Shown here in pieces: positions 44,056 to 55,319 of a DNA stretch of 64,000 bases. The first letter of the stretch is position 1; each line of letters starts with the position of its first letter. Below the pieces are notes generated by a model that saw nothing but the letters and a program-made list of their open reading frames with translations, was not told where the DNA came from and made no database searches. The position numbers were made by a program, and so were the translations under genes. Source of the stretch: Symbiodinium kawagutii (taxonomy: Eukaryota; Sar; Dinophyceae; Suessiales; Symbiodiniaceae); contig VSDK01011733.1 in the NCBI GenBank assembly GCA_009767595.1, forward strand, positions 72,077 through 136,076. The letters are read 5' to 3'.

Positions 44056-45469
44056 TTGGGACTCAGTGAGAAGCTGGCCAATGGATATTTTCACTCCTGT
44101 AAAACAGCCGCTCGCTCTTCAATTTTCAATTGGTGAGCCTTTAGTGAACCATCAGCGAGCCTCAACTAAACCATCATGAACACCTTGGGGTTCCATCATA
44201 ACAGTTCATTTCATTAATTAATTCAGTAATTGTTAACCAACCATCAGTCATCAGTCAACTGTTGCTGTTGCTCATTCATTGCTCTTCACTATCATTAGCA
44301 GCAACAATAACTAGTGAACCATCAGTTCACATGGTTAACATTCAACTGTTAGTGAAGCTGGTTTGGTTTTGGTCCAGATTGTGGTGGTGGCCAGCCACTC
44401 AGTTCACATATGTTTACAGTTTTCAGTGGTTCACTTGTTCGTTCATGTGTTGTTTGCTTTTGAACATTTATTGGTTCATGTTTGCTTGAATGTATTCATA
44501 TTCAAAGCTTTTTGTGGTATGGTCATAATACTATGAATATGAATATATAAGATTTGCTTAACTTCATTGTTATCAATGGTTTGAGACATGATTGAAATTG
44601 TCAAGAAACGTTTGAGTAATTCTGTCGATTATGTTTTGCTTCATGTTTATTCTCAGCGCTTGGGACCTGTTGTGAATATGTCACAATGTATGTGTATGCG
44701 TGTGTATGTATGCACGCACGCCTGCATGCTTCCATGTATGAAATCCATGTGCGTTTGGTACATGTTACGAACACGTTGCATGGTTTGATTGTGCTTACGC
44801 TGGTCAGGGGGAAGTCCCCAAAGCACCTTTTGCCCCCTGGGTCTCCAAGTCTCTCATCCTTTCTCAGGAGTGATTTGACTTACTTTTCGTACTGTGGCGG
44901 GGCCCTGATGCCACGCAAGACAGTGTGAGGTGTGAGGTTTTGCCAGAACAATTGTCGGAAATCAGAATCATCATCACCTACGGTCACAATGAACTATAAA
45001 TAACACTAATGAATCATCGCAATGGTTTTGTTTCTGGATTCTAAATTCTGAATTCTAAATGTTTGTGTTTTACAACACTGCGGTGGACCAGTGATTGACA
45101 TTGTTTGCAACCTGTGATGCTTGGTGGATGATTTTGAAAAGCCATTCAAACCAATGCCAGGTTTGATGTAGCACAGCAGCATAGCAAGATGGCAAACACA
45201 ACCATGTACGAAGTAGGAATTGCCGAACACGGCGACTGTTTCAGAGCTGTATTTGGAGAAGTTGCAATTACATGTGTTGTAAATACCTGTACTAAAATTG
45301 ATGATGCTGTTTGCCTTAATCAAGTTTTGCAATCAGCAGCTCTCCGTTTGCACATATGCCATATGCCATATGGCATGCGGTACAATATTCACAAACATTA
45401 TCCGAAGCCTGAAAGCAGTTGGGATTGCAAAAGAGATCACATTTGCAGATTTGCTATGATGGACTGAAG

Positions 45470-45536
45470 CAATCACACATATCAGCTCCATGTCGCTAGA
45501 GGATTTCCCTGCAGTGAGTGATGAGGGTGAAAGATC
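45470..45536 (+). pseudogene. Duplicate fragment of methyltransferase exon 4
   Basis: About 67 bp matching 47831-47897 with roughly eight or nine differences (for example shared TCAGCTCCATGTCGC and GTGAGTGATGAGGGTG). It lies upstream of the gene in the same orientation and has no open methyltransferase frame around it. Confidence 0.6.
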
Positions 45537-45877
45537 ACATTTGGGACACTTGCAGCTTGCAAACTCAGATTTGTTTGTTTGAACATATTTCACTTTGTGT
45601 TCCAATCAAACCACCGTATGTCGCAGTATGTGGGATGCCGAAGCCGGAACTGGATTTCAATCTTGGATCTCGCACATTCTCTCTTGCGCATCGTTTGCTC
45701 GACCGTTTCAGAGTTGAGGAGTGGGAAACATATCACTTGTAACAATAAATCTAATATGTATTTCGTTACATCTTGAAGTCTTCATCATCCGCTCATGAAT
45801 TGAACATATTTAATAAACAAATCAAATCCATGTTTTGCTGGTCGTGTAGAATCCAGCTTTGCTGCATTTCCTGCGTC

Positions 45878-46086
45878 ATGGCTGGAGTGAATTCCAAGAT
45901 CGATGTGCTCAAAGATTGGCAGGCTGGACATGTGCCTGATGTTCGCCCTTCGAAGATCTACGATAAGAATGTGTGGCCGAGGGTTAGTGCTGGTCCTGAA
46001 AGATTGCAAAGGCTTATGGACATGTGGCTTCAAGGGCTAAGTGACGAGGTCAAGGATACTTTGAGAAACTGGCTGTTACTTGGTCT
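45878..46086 (+). CDS. Cytosine-5 DNA methyltransferase, exon 1 (N-terminal)
   Basis: Start ATGGCT gives MAGVNSKIDVLKDWQAGHVP; the frame is open upstream, so another start is possible. Donor GTGACA at 46087 leaves two bases that complete a Leu codon with 46256, so the phase is consistent. This part precedes the catalytic domain and has no known motif; it is helical, with WPRVSAGPERLQRLMDMWLQ. The gene as a whole spans to 49063 in five exons, about 570 codons. Confidence 0.6.
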
Positions 46087-46255
46087 GTGACATGACCCCC
46101 GACAGAATTCTTCCTGTGTGGAATGGTAGAATTGAACACTAGTACACGAACTCAAAACATCTCAAAACAATCGCAGTTTTGCTGTTTTGCTTTTGGATTT
46201 GTTTTCTTTTACACGTTCAATCAATGTAACTGATTGTAATCATGACGTGTCCTAG

Positions 46256-46527
46256 GCTGAGTGCTGAGAGTGCTGAAACTTTCAAAATTGGTACGTTTTG
46301 CTCGGGCACTGATTGCGCTGTTTTGGTCTTGGAAGCGTTTCTGAAGTCGGCAATCCGTGTGCTGAACATTCCAGCCGATACAGTGTCGCTGGAGCACATG
46401 TTTAGCTGCGAGAAGGAGAGTGCAAAGAGAGCGTTCCTTTCAGACATGTTTCCGGGATTGCAATTGCACGATGATGCAATCACAGCAAATCCGGAGGATG
46501 CAGGCTATACCAGTGCAGGGTTCCCAT
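46256..46527 (+). CDS. Cytosine-5 DNA methyltransferase, exon 2 (motifs I-IV)
   Basis: It carries FKIGTFCSGTDCAVLVLEAF (motif I, AdoMet-binding), HMFSCEKESAKRAFLSDMFP (motif II) and AGFPC, whose Cys codon is split by the intron (T at 46527, GT at 47037). That Cys is the catalytic nucleophile of motif IV, which attacks C6 of cytosine. C5 methyltransferases transfer methyl from AdoMet to cytosine in DNA and act in the nucleus. Phases agree with both neighbours. Confidence 0.8.
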
Positions 46528-47036
46528 GTGCCTAGGTCGAGTCAATACTATGAAACATTTTTTAGTTTTAGAGGGCTTGTTGCTGCTTGATATTGATTCT
46601 CCAAACATGCCAGTCGCTAAATTTAAAAGCTGATACCTTTTGAAAAGGAATGCTGGCCTAAACTCAAGGTGATTCCGTATTCGAACTCAAACAACATTAT
46701 TCAGTTGTTGATCATTCATTGTTCAGGAATTCGCTATTGATTGATTTCAGTTGAGACAAATAAACCACAAACATAAATTCAATTAATCTTGTGTATGTTG
46801 TTGATCTTCGCTTTTTTGTGTTGTGATCACTATCAACTGGAATGTTTACAAACTATATAACTAAAAACTAATTTATATTTACAACTTACAACTATGAATT
46901 ATCATCATGAATCAAAACTAGTAAATTTCAGCAATAATTACTAATGTTTATTTTTCATTATCACTATGAATTGATAGTTATGTTGATTTGTGATCCTTTT
47001 GCGTCATCATCAACTAATTATCGTTGATATTTGTAG

Positions 47037-47140
47037 GTAAACCCGGCTGTCTTAGTAAAGGTAGGAATCGTTTCTTTGATCCAGGTGACGATGCGAGTGC
47101 TCTTCATCCTGACTCCTCCTCTGATAAGCATCGCTTATGC
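47037..47140 (+). CDS. Cytosine-5 DNA methyltransferase, exon 3
   Basis: Acceptor ATTTGTAG. It completes the catalytic Cys and continues KPGCLSKGRNRFFDPGDDAS to HRLC, with donor GTTGCC in phase 0. FFDPG fits the loop after motif IV seen in related enzymes. Short and AT-rich introns flank it. Confidence 0.7.
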
Positions 47141-47421
47141 GTTGCCGAGGCGCATGCCCAAAACCGGCAATTCACTTCAACTGACTTCATCCGAGAATTG
47201 AGAGTTCTCAATAAGTTTCGTTGATCAATAAAGAGCCGCGAGTCAGCATGATTGTATGTAATGATATGTAATTATTGCAAATCCTACTTGCATGGATAGT
47301 TTGGCCATGGTGAACATAGAATGTTGGGTGTTTACGAAGACTTGCGTACGTATATTGTTTCGTTTTTTGTAATTCCAAACCATCAGTTCCATAGTCCATA
47401 ATCCATTCTCAACAGCCGCAG

Positions 47422-48062
47422 GGGTCACTGCGGACGGGAAGCGTGTTTCGGGCGATTTCCAAATACTTATCCAAGAACAAGAAGTTGAAGGCGTTTCAGT
47501 TTGAAAATGTGACAGCATTGGCAAGCAAACCAGTCACGAAGAATGGAAGTCCAGGCGGTCCATCTAATTTGTCGGCAGTTTGCTACATCCTTGAGAAAGA
47601 AGCCAATCTTTGGACCCATGTTTGGCAGTTGGATTCAATGAATTTTGGAAGTGGTCAGCAAAGGCACCGCTTGTATGGCTCATCATTCCCAAAGGACGAC
47701 TTGAGCATGAGCCTTCAAAGTGCCCACATGCTGCTAGATTCTATGATGAACGAGTTGGCTGGCGTAACACCATGCCATCCAGAGGAGTACTTGCTGCCTC
47801 CAACTGACAGTGAGATTAGATCGCAGGAATCAATCACACGTGTCAGCTCCATGTCGCCAGATGATTTTCTTGCGGTGAGTGATGAGGGTGGAAGATCCTT
47901 GTGTATCTCAACGCTTTTTCAGACAGGAGGTGTGGTACCATCTGCGATGAACAACAAGAAGCGGAGGTGTATGACCCGGCCCACTGATTCATCACCTCCT
48001 GGTATGAAATGGGTCAAGGCTCATGCTGAAGCTTTTGAGAAGCGAGGGGAGGACGGGGGGCT
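47422..48062 (+). CDS. Cytosine-5 DNA methyltransferase, exon 4 (motifs VI-VIII)
   Basis: Acceptor CAGCCGCAG, phase 0: GSLRTGSVFRAISKYLSKNK then KLKAFQFENV. FENV (47500-47511) is motif VI (ENV), whose Glu contacts the target base. SGQQRHRLYGSSF (from 47650) is motif VIII. The following Ser/Pro-rich region probably forms part of the variable target-recognition domain. The 3' border is unclear; the frame ends at TAA 48064-48066 and a GT at 48063 gives the wrong phase for exon 5, so a non-GT donor is likely. Confidence 0.7.
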
Positions 48063-48572
48063 GTAAAACAATATGATTGTTGTGAATGTTACGTGTTTGT
48101 TCCACCAACAACACTTTCAAGGCTTGGTGCCTGCATTACTACCTGTCTGTCAACAGTTGGTTGAACCTAGTCAAGCTAAAACAAACACTGAACTATGGAA
48201 CTATGACTGCAACACATATAGGTGATTATGATTATATTGCATACTAGTGACTAGTGACTAATATCTATATGTTAGATATATATCATGTATATATAGATAC
48301 CATGTATATATATACATATATTATTCATTGGCTTCTTTAAATATTTATACATATATGTACAGTCATACATATGTAAATATATTTAACAATGCTTCAGTTG
48401 TAACATTTGAATATAAATACATATATATATATATATTTAAATATCAAATATAGATATACAGATTGATAATTCAAAAAAATTTTCCAACAACACACATACA
48501 CACACATAGAAACATATACATATATATATATATTTATATGTATCTATATGAATATATTCACACTGCCTGGAG
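48063..48572. other. AT-rich intron of the methyltransferase gene
   Basis: Dense TATATA/ATATAC microsatellite (48240-48560). No coding signal. Confidence 0.7.
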
Positions 48573-49063
48573 GAGCGACGTGGCTTCCAAATGCCGAGCT
48601 CAGCATTGGAGGAAACTTTTCCAACACTCAAGGTCATGTCAAGACGCCAGTTGGAAGTTCTTTATTTGAAGAATGTGCCACTGCCAGACCATGAATTTCG
48701 TGTGCTGGACTTGAGTCAAAATCTGGGATTTAGTTCGGTCAGCCTGAACAAAATGCCATGCATTACGCCGGCTGGCGAGAAGTTTCTCACCAAACAAGTC
48801 CGGTTTTTGACTGGAATAGAGTCCATGCATTTCATGGGAATTTATTTTCCCAAACAAAGATGGAAAAATACTCTGGAAAATTTCTCCAGGACCTTGCGGG
48901 AAACGCGTTCGAAACGTCGTCATGCGGGGCCAACCTTTTGTGTAACATGGTCTTCCTTGCGTGTAGCTATACATGCAAGCAAATGCTTTCAGTTTCACCA
49001 CATGTTGCCGACATGGCTGATGAATTCGAATTAGAAGAGGCCGACTTCGTAGAGTTACGTTGA
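48573..49063 (+). CDS. Cytosine-5 DNA methyltransferase, exon 5 (motifs IX-X), frameshifted
   Basis: Acceptor CTGGAG. It starts ERRGFQMPSSALEETFPTLK and has MPCITPAGEKFLTKQVRFLT then GIESMHFMG, matching the motif IX region. Motif X, DLAGNAF (48890-48910), is in another frame: codons shift by one base lost (or two gained) between 48848 and 48889, near an A-rich run. The second frame runs to TGA 49061-49063. Either the gene is damaged, the assembly has a base error, or a tiny intron was missed. Confidence 0.7.
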
Positions 49064-49657
49064 TAGCCCATGAATTTGAGATGCGACTTTCAATACAACC
49101 AAAATATTCAAAGGTAAACGGGACCACTGATTGAAATCGGAGCTCGGTCTGCTTTTGATGCTGGCAGGTAGCTGCATATTACAGACTGCAGTTACAGATA
49201 CAGAGATAGAGCTTTGCATTGTGAATCGAGAAACTGCTCTTAGATCCGCATTGGGTGTCACTACTTGTGAGTCAATCACCGCTACAGTGTGCAAGCCTTG
49301 CTGGAACCTCATTGTGAGATATCAGATACTGGATTTCTGGAATTCTACTTTTTGTCTCGGGAGACCTCACAAACGACCGGACCTAAAGTGACTAAAGTGG
49401 GTTTCAATGACTCTTATGAATTCTTCCAGACTCCAAACATGAAAACAAACATTTTTCAGCGCTTCCTTTATCTATCTGATCTCTTGCATGATTTTCTTTC
49501 GGAAACTTCCACCCCCACTAGCAGCACCCTGCCCACCTTGCATCAACTATCAACTATCTGCGGCTACTGTTGTTGGCCAATCGTTCAGATGAGTCATGAG
49601 TCAATCATTCATTTCCGCAGAGAACCTTTTCAGGATTCAATCTCAGGATTGGCCAAA
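49064..49657. other. Spacer between methyltransferase and gene 4
   Basis: The frame is open through much of this stretch (for example GFLEFYFLSRETSQTTGPKV), so an upstream exon is possible, but no start or acceptor stands out. Confidence 0.35.
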
Positions 49658-49920
49658 ATGGCCGCTGACGAAGAGAATGTCGAATTTCCTCAGCTGACAG
49701 TTCCCCCGGGTTGCGTTGATGTCCTCTGCAAGTACTGCCAGAGGTCGAAGTTCACGACTCCAAACACTACGATGCCTCCTGAGCTTGCCATTGCAACAGG
49801 CCAATTGACTTTGCGTTGGCGCCGACAACGCGGAACCCAGTGCGCTCCATGCTTCAACTACCAAGCAAAGCGAACCACGCCAGAGAAATACCAAACTGCC
49901 ACGGTTTCTGGAGAGCACTT
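49658..49920 (+). CDS. Central gene 4, exon 1, zinc-ribbon-like
   Basis: ATG in a good context (CCAAAATGGCC) gives MAADEENVEFPQLTVPPGCV. Two CxxC pairs, CKYC (residues 24-27) and CAPC (62-65), about 34 residues apart, look like a zinc ribbon, with a basic TLRWRRQRG between. The donor at 49921 (GTGTGA) leaves two bases that match exon 2 in phase. The gene then runs along the + strand to about 57022 in ten or more exons. It could bind nucleic acid; no family is recognised. Confidence 0.55.
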
Positions 49921-50153
49921 GTGTGAGTCAAACAAATCCTCCTCCTCTTTTCTTTTTGTCATGCCGGCACAAGAGCTAGCATTGGCAGAACAGTATTGCA
50001 AATGACAGGGAGTTTTAGCAATTCATGAAATTCATATTGATTGAAATCAAAGACATTGCAAACATTTCTCACATTTTTGGGTTGCTGAATTTGCATTCAT
50101 GCAATGATGTATTCAATCAATGAGTGTTGGGGGTGTTTTCCTTTCGGATTTAG

Positions 50154-50393
50154 TGAGGCTTCATGTGCAGTCATTGTGAAGGGTTGGGCACTTGAGTCAA
50201 ACCACATTTTCGATTTTGAGGTTGGTCATACTTTGAAAGATCCAAACGAACTTCCAGAATACCTCAGCGGATTGCAGGCTTTCGAAGCTGAGAAACGCGA
50301 AGAGAATGCCAAAGCAGCTTTAGCAAAAGCAGCAGCAGGGAACAAGAAGAAACGACCTGCTAGTTCTTCAGCTGCTCCTTCCCTCAGTGGTGG
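50154..50393 (+). CDS. Central gene 4, exon 2, coiled coil and basic tail
   Basis: Acceptor TCGGATTTAG, then EASCAVIVKGWALESNHIFD. A likely coiled coil (LQAFEAEKREENAKAALAKA) leads into basic NKKKRP. Donor GTGCCT at 50394 is in phase with the next exon. Confidence 0.55.
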
Positions 50394-50923
50394 GTGCCTG
50401 GTAGTTTGCTTTGCGCATTTTTGACTTTCATCCTGAAATGTCTCGCCTTTTGTTTCAACAAGAGCTTTTGAACATTGACTGGACCGCACACTTAAAGTTG
50501 TTTAAGTGATATTGTTCATTGATGATGATTATTGTGCCTAACGGTTAAGTCATGTCAAGTTATTTCATGTGACCTACCACCGTGTGGCGTGGCGTTGCGT
50601 GCTTGTCACATTTTGATTTGGAAAAGTAATGTGATTTGCGTGTGCTTAGGCTTAGGTTTATCCAAAGTGTATTTTATTCCATCGCCTACTAAACTTCACT
50701 TATTCATTTGTTCAATAGCTCTGGGATGCCGGGTGGTTCAGATGCCATATACTTTTTCAAAAGACCAAAGGCAACAGCTACAGGGGGCAAATCAAACATA
50801 ACCGAAGAAATCGCATTCAATAAGATCAAAACGTTTTAGCGCATGCTTAACTTTAGACACTTTAGACTTCAGACTCTCGACTCTAGTTCACTAGTCACTA
50901 GTCTCTAGTCCTTGAATCTGCAG

Positions 50924-51212
50924 GCATCAAGCTGGTGTGAGACTCGAGGAGCTTCGCGGAATCCTATGGCCTTTGGAAGTTTACAAACGTGTGAAGAAAG
51001 GCCCTCCAAAGGGCCACACAATTCACACAATCACGTACCAAAACAAGCAAGTTCGAGGAGGTCTCCTTGACGAGACACATGGCAGACCAACGGGAACCAT
51101 TGCCGTCTACGGCGAAGATTTCCGGTATGTGAACAAGGACCTTGTTGTCAAATCAATTCAGGAGAATGAAATAATATCGATCGATCTCTCAGGAATCATT
51201 CCTCAACATTTC
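50924..51212 (+). CDS. Central gene 4, exon 3
   Basis: Acceptor AATCTGCAG, then HQAGVRLEELRGILWPLEVY. It continues with basic KRVKKGPPKGHTIHTITYQN and a beta-rich end (GTIAVYGEDFRYVNKDLVVK). Donor CATTTC|GTACGC, phase 0. Unknown fold. Confidence 0.55.
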
Positions 51213-51415
51213 GTACGCCCGTGCCCAGACTCATGAGAGGAATGGTCGAAATCTTTTTGACCAGTTTTGACAATGATGTTTGATAATGACAACTGATACA
51301 TTGATAATGATTCTTGAGTGCGATGGTTGATAGAGATGTTTGATAATGTTGGTTGATAAATACTACAGCTGATTTTCAGATTTCAGTCTTGATAAGTCGA
51401 GTCATGTTGGTGCAG

Positions 51416-51460
51416 GAAGCAGAGGTGCTGAATGCGGAAGACGCCCTGGATGATGAAGAG
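51416..51460 (+). CDS. Central gene 4, small acidic exon, 15 codons
   Basis: Acceptor GGTGCAG and donor GAG|GTGAGC enclose EAEVLNAEDALDDEE, phase 0 on both sides and continuous in phase with exon 3. Confidence 0.5.
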
Positions 51461-51968
51461 GTGAGCTACTGCCAAATCTTGGCCTCAGTAGATGTATATA
51501 GTAACTTAGTATATACTGAAGTGGAATATGAATACAGGCGAAAACCTTGGAAACGAAGGTCGGCCTCAAAGGTTGTGAAAACAGTGTAAAGGTGTAAAGC
51601 GAAAGCCAACCTGTAAAATCGAAAGCTCGATAGCTATTCCACTTTTTGCCGCTTACATTTTGGCGACGGCTCAGGTGGAGAATACTTGGGAGGCAATGCA
51701 ACATCAAACGGCAATCAAAGGACTGACCAAACATGACCAAACAGTTGTTTTTATCTTTATAATCATAATGTACCTGTATTTATTTCTTATATAGTATATA
51801 GCTTTGGGCAGTAAACCTTTTCTTCTAAACTGTGAATATTTTCTGGTAAACTGTGAAGTACAAAGGAGCGTCACCAACTTGAGAGTTCAGTCAAACAGTT
51901 GTCAGTATATAAAAAATAATATGATATTTGATAATTCATTTGGGATTTGTTTGGATGTCTCAAAACAG

Positions 51969-52153
51969 GAATCGACGTGACAGAGCATGGTGAAGTCAAT
52001 CACACAGCTCTGGGTGCTTCCAAAGCAGCTAGCGATTTTTTCCAGTCGGTGCAAGACGAGCTTGACGACATCTGGGGCAACAGGAGTACTCTGGCCAAAC
52101 ATCCAAAGAAGCGCAAGCAAGTGGAGGACAAGGACTTCGTTTGGGGACTTTGA
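51969..52153 (+). CDS. Central gene 4, exon, about 60 codons
   Basis: Acceptor CAAAACAG, then IDVTEHGEVNHTALGASKAA and a basic end (AKHPKKRKQVEDKDF). The phase with the 15-codon exon is off by one as drawn. The 3' border may precede the TGA at 52151. Confidence 0.4.
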
Positions 52154-52510
52154 CAACCGGGTTTTGACAGGAGTACGTGAGTACGTGTAGCACTGATAGT
52201 CTGATAGTCAGGACTTATGCAAGGACATAGTGGCAATTCTTCTTTACTTTTGTCATGTAAATGTAAATGTGAACACATGGTAGCTGGTAGCCAGGAATGT
52301 ATCGGTAGTAGTTGTTAGTAGCTCACACCAACTGTTAGATAAACAGGTTAAACAACTAGATCAAAGTTCCTAGTAAGATTGCATGAGCCTTGGCCTTGGC
52401 AAAGAGTACATAATCAGAGTGAGTAATCTGTAGTGACGGGTGATAAACAAACAAACCCATCAACAAATTTACATATAATATAATATGTACATTTCACATG
52501 CCCCTGGAAG

Positions 52511-52891
52511 GACCGTGAAGAAGAAAGCAGTGCTGTTGTCGAGACTGATGACGGGGATGGGGATCTTGAAGCCAGACCCAAGGCTGCAGCAAAGGCGGCC
52601 AAGCCGGCCATTCCAGCTCAAGGTTCAGACCGAGACACTTCGTGCGCAGACACCAAAATGCGAGTTATGTTCGACACCGGTTTGCAGAACAAGAGCGCCA
52701 AGGGTGGCAAGGGGCAACACAAAGGTGGCCGAACTGGGGGTCACAGCAAAACGTCCAACAAAGACATCACAAAGTCTGAGAATGTTTGCGCAGAAGCGGC
52801 TCAGTTTCTACAGGCATTTGATGATCCAACAGCTATCTTCAATGTCACGGAAAAGAAAGTGGATGATCTTGCGCAGAAGGTGAAAGGCCAG
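52511..52891 (+). CDS. Central gene 4, exon, 127 codons, low complexity
   Basis: Acceptor CCTGGAAG, then DREEESSAVVETDDGDGDLE, an Ala/Lys stretch (RPKAAAKAAKPAIPAQ), a Gly/Lys/His segment (SAKGGKGQHKGGRTGGHSK) and a helical end. Donor GCCAG|GTGTGA. Probably disordered and possibly nuclear. Confidence 0.5.
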
Positions 52892-53398
52892 GTGTGAGTC
52901 CAAATCAATTAAGGGATTGTGATTTACATATATAACACATCTTAGTATAGCATAGTAATAGTATTAATGACTAATGACGACTAATGTAGATTCTAGATTC
53001 TCGATGTTGGGTGTGTTGACAGCTGACTATGTGTGTTTTTGGGTGTATATAAATATACAATAGTACAATAGTGTAACTATACAAGTGTGTGTTTTTTTTC
53101 ATTTTTTTGGTAAAACGATTCACAGAAAAACATGACACCTCAGCACATCAACATTGCAGAGTCGATGCAACATTAGCTGAGGGGATGTTCAGTCATTACA
53201 ACGTTCCAACACATCAAATGATTTAACCACTTAATTTTCACTAGATCAAATCACATTCGATTCCAATCAATATACAATATACATGACATGCAACACAAAA
53301 CCCGATACCTGTCAGACTGACATACTTGACAATTGACTTATTGACAATTGACTTAGACTTATCCAATATTCTATTCAATTCATAACCCGTTGCCCCAG

Positions 53399-54186
53399 GT
53401 CGTCTTGCTCCTGAAGTGATCGAAGTCTGCGTGTCAGAGCTACAGGGCGAGGAGCAAAAGGAGAAGGGCTTGAAAGCGGTATGCTTGCTCAGAAGCCTTT
53501 CTCGCCAGTTGTCATCATGTACGCAACTAGTGCAGTCACTTGCGGCCACAAAAGGCCCAGCTTTCCATCATACCTTTTTGCAGGATGCCCTGAACACATG
53601 TCGCAAAGCTGATGTCATCGTGACTGATGCGATTGATGATCTGCTGGCAGTCAGGCACGTGACTGCTCTTGCTGAGTCCAAAGATTGGGATCTTCTCATG
53701 AAGAAACTCGCCACAGGTTTGGAAGATGTCAAAAGCGACGGAGCCAGGAAAGAGATGAGGCTTCGTGGTGTCATTTTGGCATTTGAAACCCTGATGCGTC
53801 CTCCACTAGCATCTGCGGGTGAGGGTGAGAAGGCCAATGAATCAGTTGGGTTGATTAGGTGCAGGAGTGTTTTGGATCTCATTGGTCACTTCAACTCCCT
53901 GACGAACATGGAGGGGGAGTTGTTTGAAGATCCTTTTGTCAAGGAGGTCACGCATCTACAAACTCTTTGCCAGTTCATCAGTCAAGGATGCGCAACTGAT
54001 CACAGAATCATCCAGGAAATTGAAGCGGCCCGCACCGTGCTTGCTTCAAAGCAAGCCAACCTATTGAAGTGCATGACTGCCTTCCCCATGGGTGTTTGGC
54101 TTCTGGAGTTTGTGCAGGATCGGCTCGCTGACTATCATCAGAGATTGGCAGTGTTGTCAGGCTTGCGCCAAGTGATTCTCAGTTGA
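53399..54186 (+). CDS. Central gene 4, helical exon, about 262 codons
   Basis: Acceptor TGCCCCAG, then RLAPEVIEVCVSELQGEEQK. Long run of amphipathic helices, for example KADVIVTDAIDDLLAVRHVT and EVTHLQTLCQFISQGCATDH. The frame ends at TGA 54184-54186, but GTGATT just before could be a donor. Similar in style to the next two exons, suggesting one long alpha-helical protein. Confidence 0.55.
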
Positions 54187-54469
54187 AATTCGGGATTCTG
54201 TTCGGTGTTCATCAGTTCGTTTTGTTCTTCAGGATTCTGCACCCCGCACCTTTTTCTAATCAGATTCGAAGCTAGTTTCAAAACACGCATTTGATACGAT
54301 AATGAATGATGCAATCTTATGATTTGTTTAAGCTAAAAGTTAAAGTCAACCATTATTTTTTATATTTGTTTATGTTGCTACTTTACCAAAATTTCAGTTG
54401 TTTCAAGATAAGTTAACTTTGCAATCTCAACCAAACCCAACAGTTTGACTTCATAGATTCAGATTTCAG

Positions 54470-55007
54470 CCTTGAGCCAGCAAGGAAAACGATGGCAAAC
54501 AGCCTCTCGATTCCAGAACCAGCAGCTCTGTCACAAGCAGATGGCACCGTGCATCTCCCAGACTGTTCCAAGTGGTCTGAAATTGCATCCAAGGTCAACA
54601 TGGTCTTGAAACTAAAGTCAGCGTCAGAGAAGGACAAGCCAATCTTCGACCAAGATGTAGAGAACCAGCTTTCCGAGATTGAAAACTTGCAGATCAATTT
54701 GGCAAACAATCTGAAAGCTGCCATCGTGATGACCCTCGCCAAAACCTCTCCCAAGAGCATTGCAGCTGTGGGTTCCGTACTTTTTTGCCAGAGCGATGAT
54801 CAAATGAGAAAGACGAAGTGGACATCTTGTGCAGATGACATCCAACAGCTGCTGGACACTAACCTGAACCTTCGCATGGCCTTTGATACCTCCGCGGTGC
54901 TTGGTGCCAATGCAGGCAAAGTGTTCAACCACCAACTGGAACGCATGAGCAAGCTGTTCCGATGTTGTTCTGCTACAGGATGGTTGAACCTTTGCCTGAA
55001 GTACTAG
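54470..55007 (+). CDS. Central gene 4, helical exon, about 178 codons
   Basis: Acceptor GATTTCAG, then LEPARKTMANSLSIPEPAAL. Helices include ENQLSEIENLQINLANNLKA and DDIQQLLDTNLNLRMAFDTS. The frame runs to TAG 55005-55007; a donor near 54962 is also possible. If ATG 54492 is a start, this could be a separate gene. Confidence 0.5.
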
Positions 55008-55319
55008 TATATCTTATAGTTTTTGGAAGGTTGTGGTGTGGCGGTCTAGCATGTCTGTAGAGAAAAAAGAAATGTTTGTCTATTTATGGGCGGGATGATG
55101 CATGTTTTGGGTTTGAGTTTTGAGTCTTGAGTTTATTCAATGACAATTTCACAAAATGAAAATAACTTAGTAAGTAGTATTGCACATCTATATATAATTC
55201 TATATACATATGCTGGCAATATAATATACTCTAAAGACGTTATTCTCTATTTTCTGCAGTATACGTTACTTATTCCATGTATGGTCTTGTGCTTTTTAAT
55301 TGGCTACCTCGCTTCTGAG

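Larger units (their letters stand above)
41749..45877. other. Spacer: AT-rich, ATTC repeats, minisatellite, methyltransferase fragment
   Basis: No firm gene. It holds GA-rich sequence at its left edge, T-rich DNA with TTCATTCATTCA repeats (43500-43580), a GTGGCAGGTG minisatellite (43765-44055) followed by AACC-type sequence (44140-44345), and a small duplicate of the methyltransferase gene (45470-45536). Open frames at 45189-45467 and about 45605-45742 (GMPKPELDFNLGSRTFSLAH) could be exons but lack support. Confidence 0.4.

Noticed and set aside
43714-44179. Five overlapping open frames on both strands, rich in Gly/Trp or Pro/Thr/His
   Set aside because: All derive from the GTGGCAGGTG minisatellite; several frames open at once is a repeat signature.
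45189-45467. A 92-codon + strand frame beginning MANTTMYEVG
   Set aside because: No splice signals, family or composition support; the minus strand is equally open.
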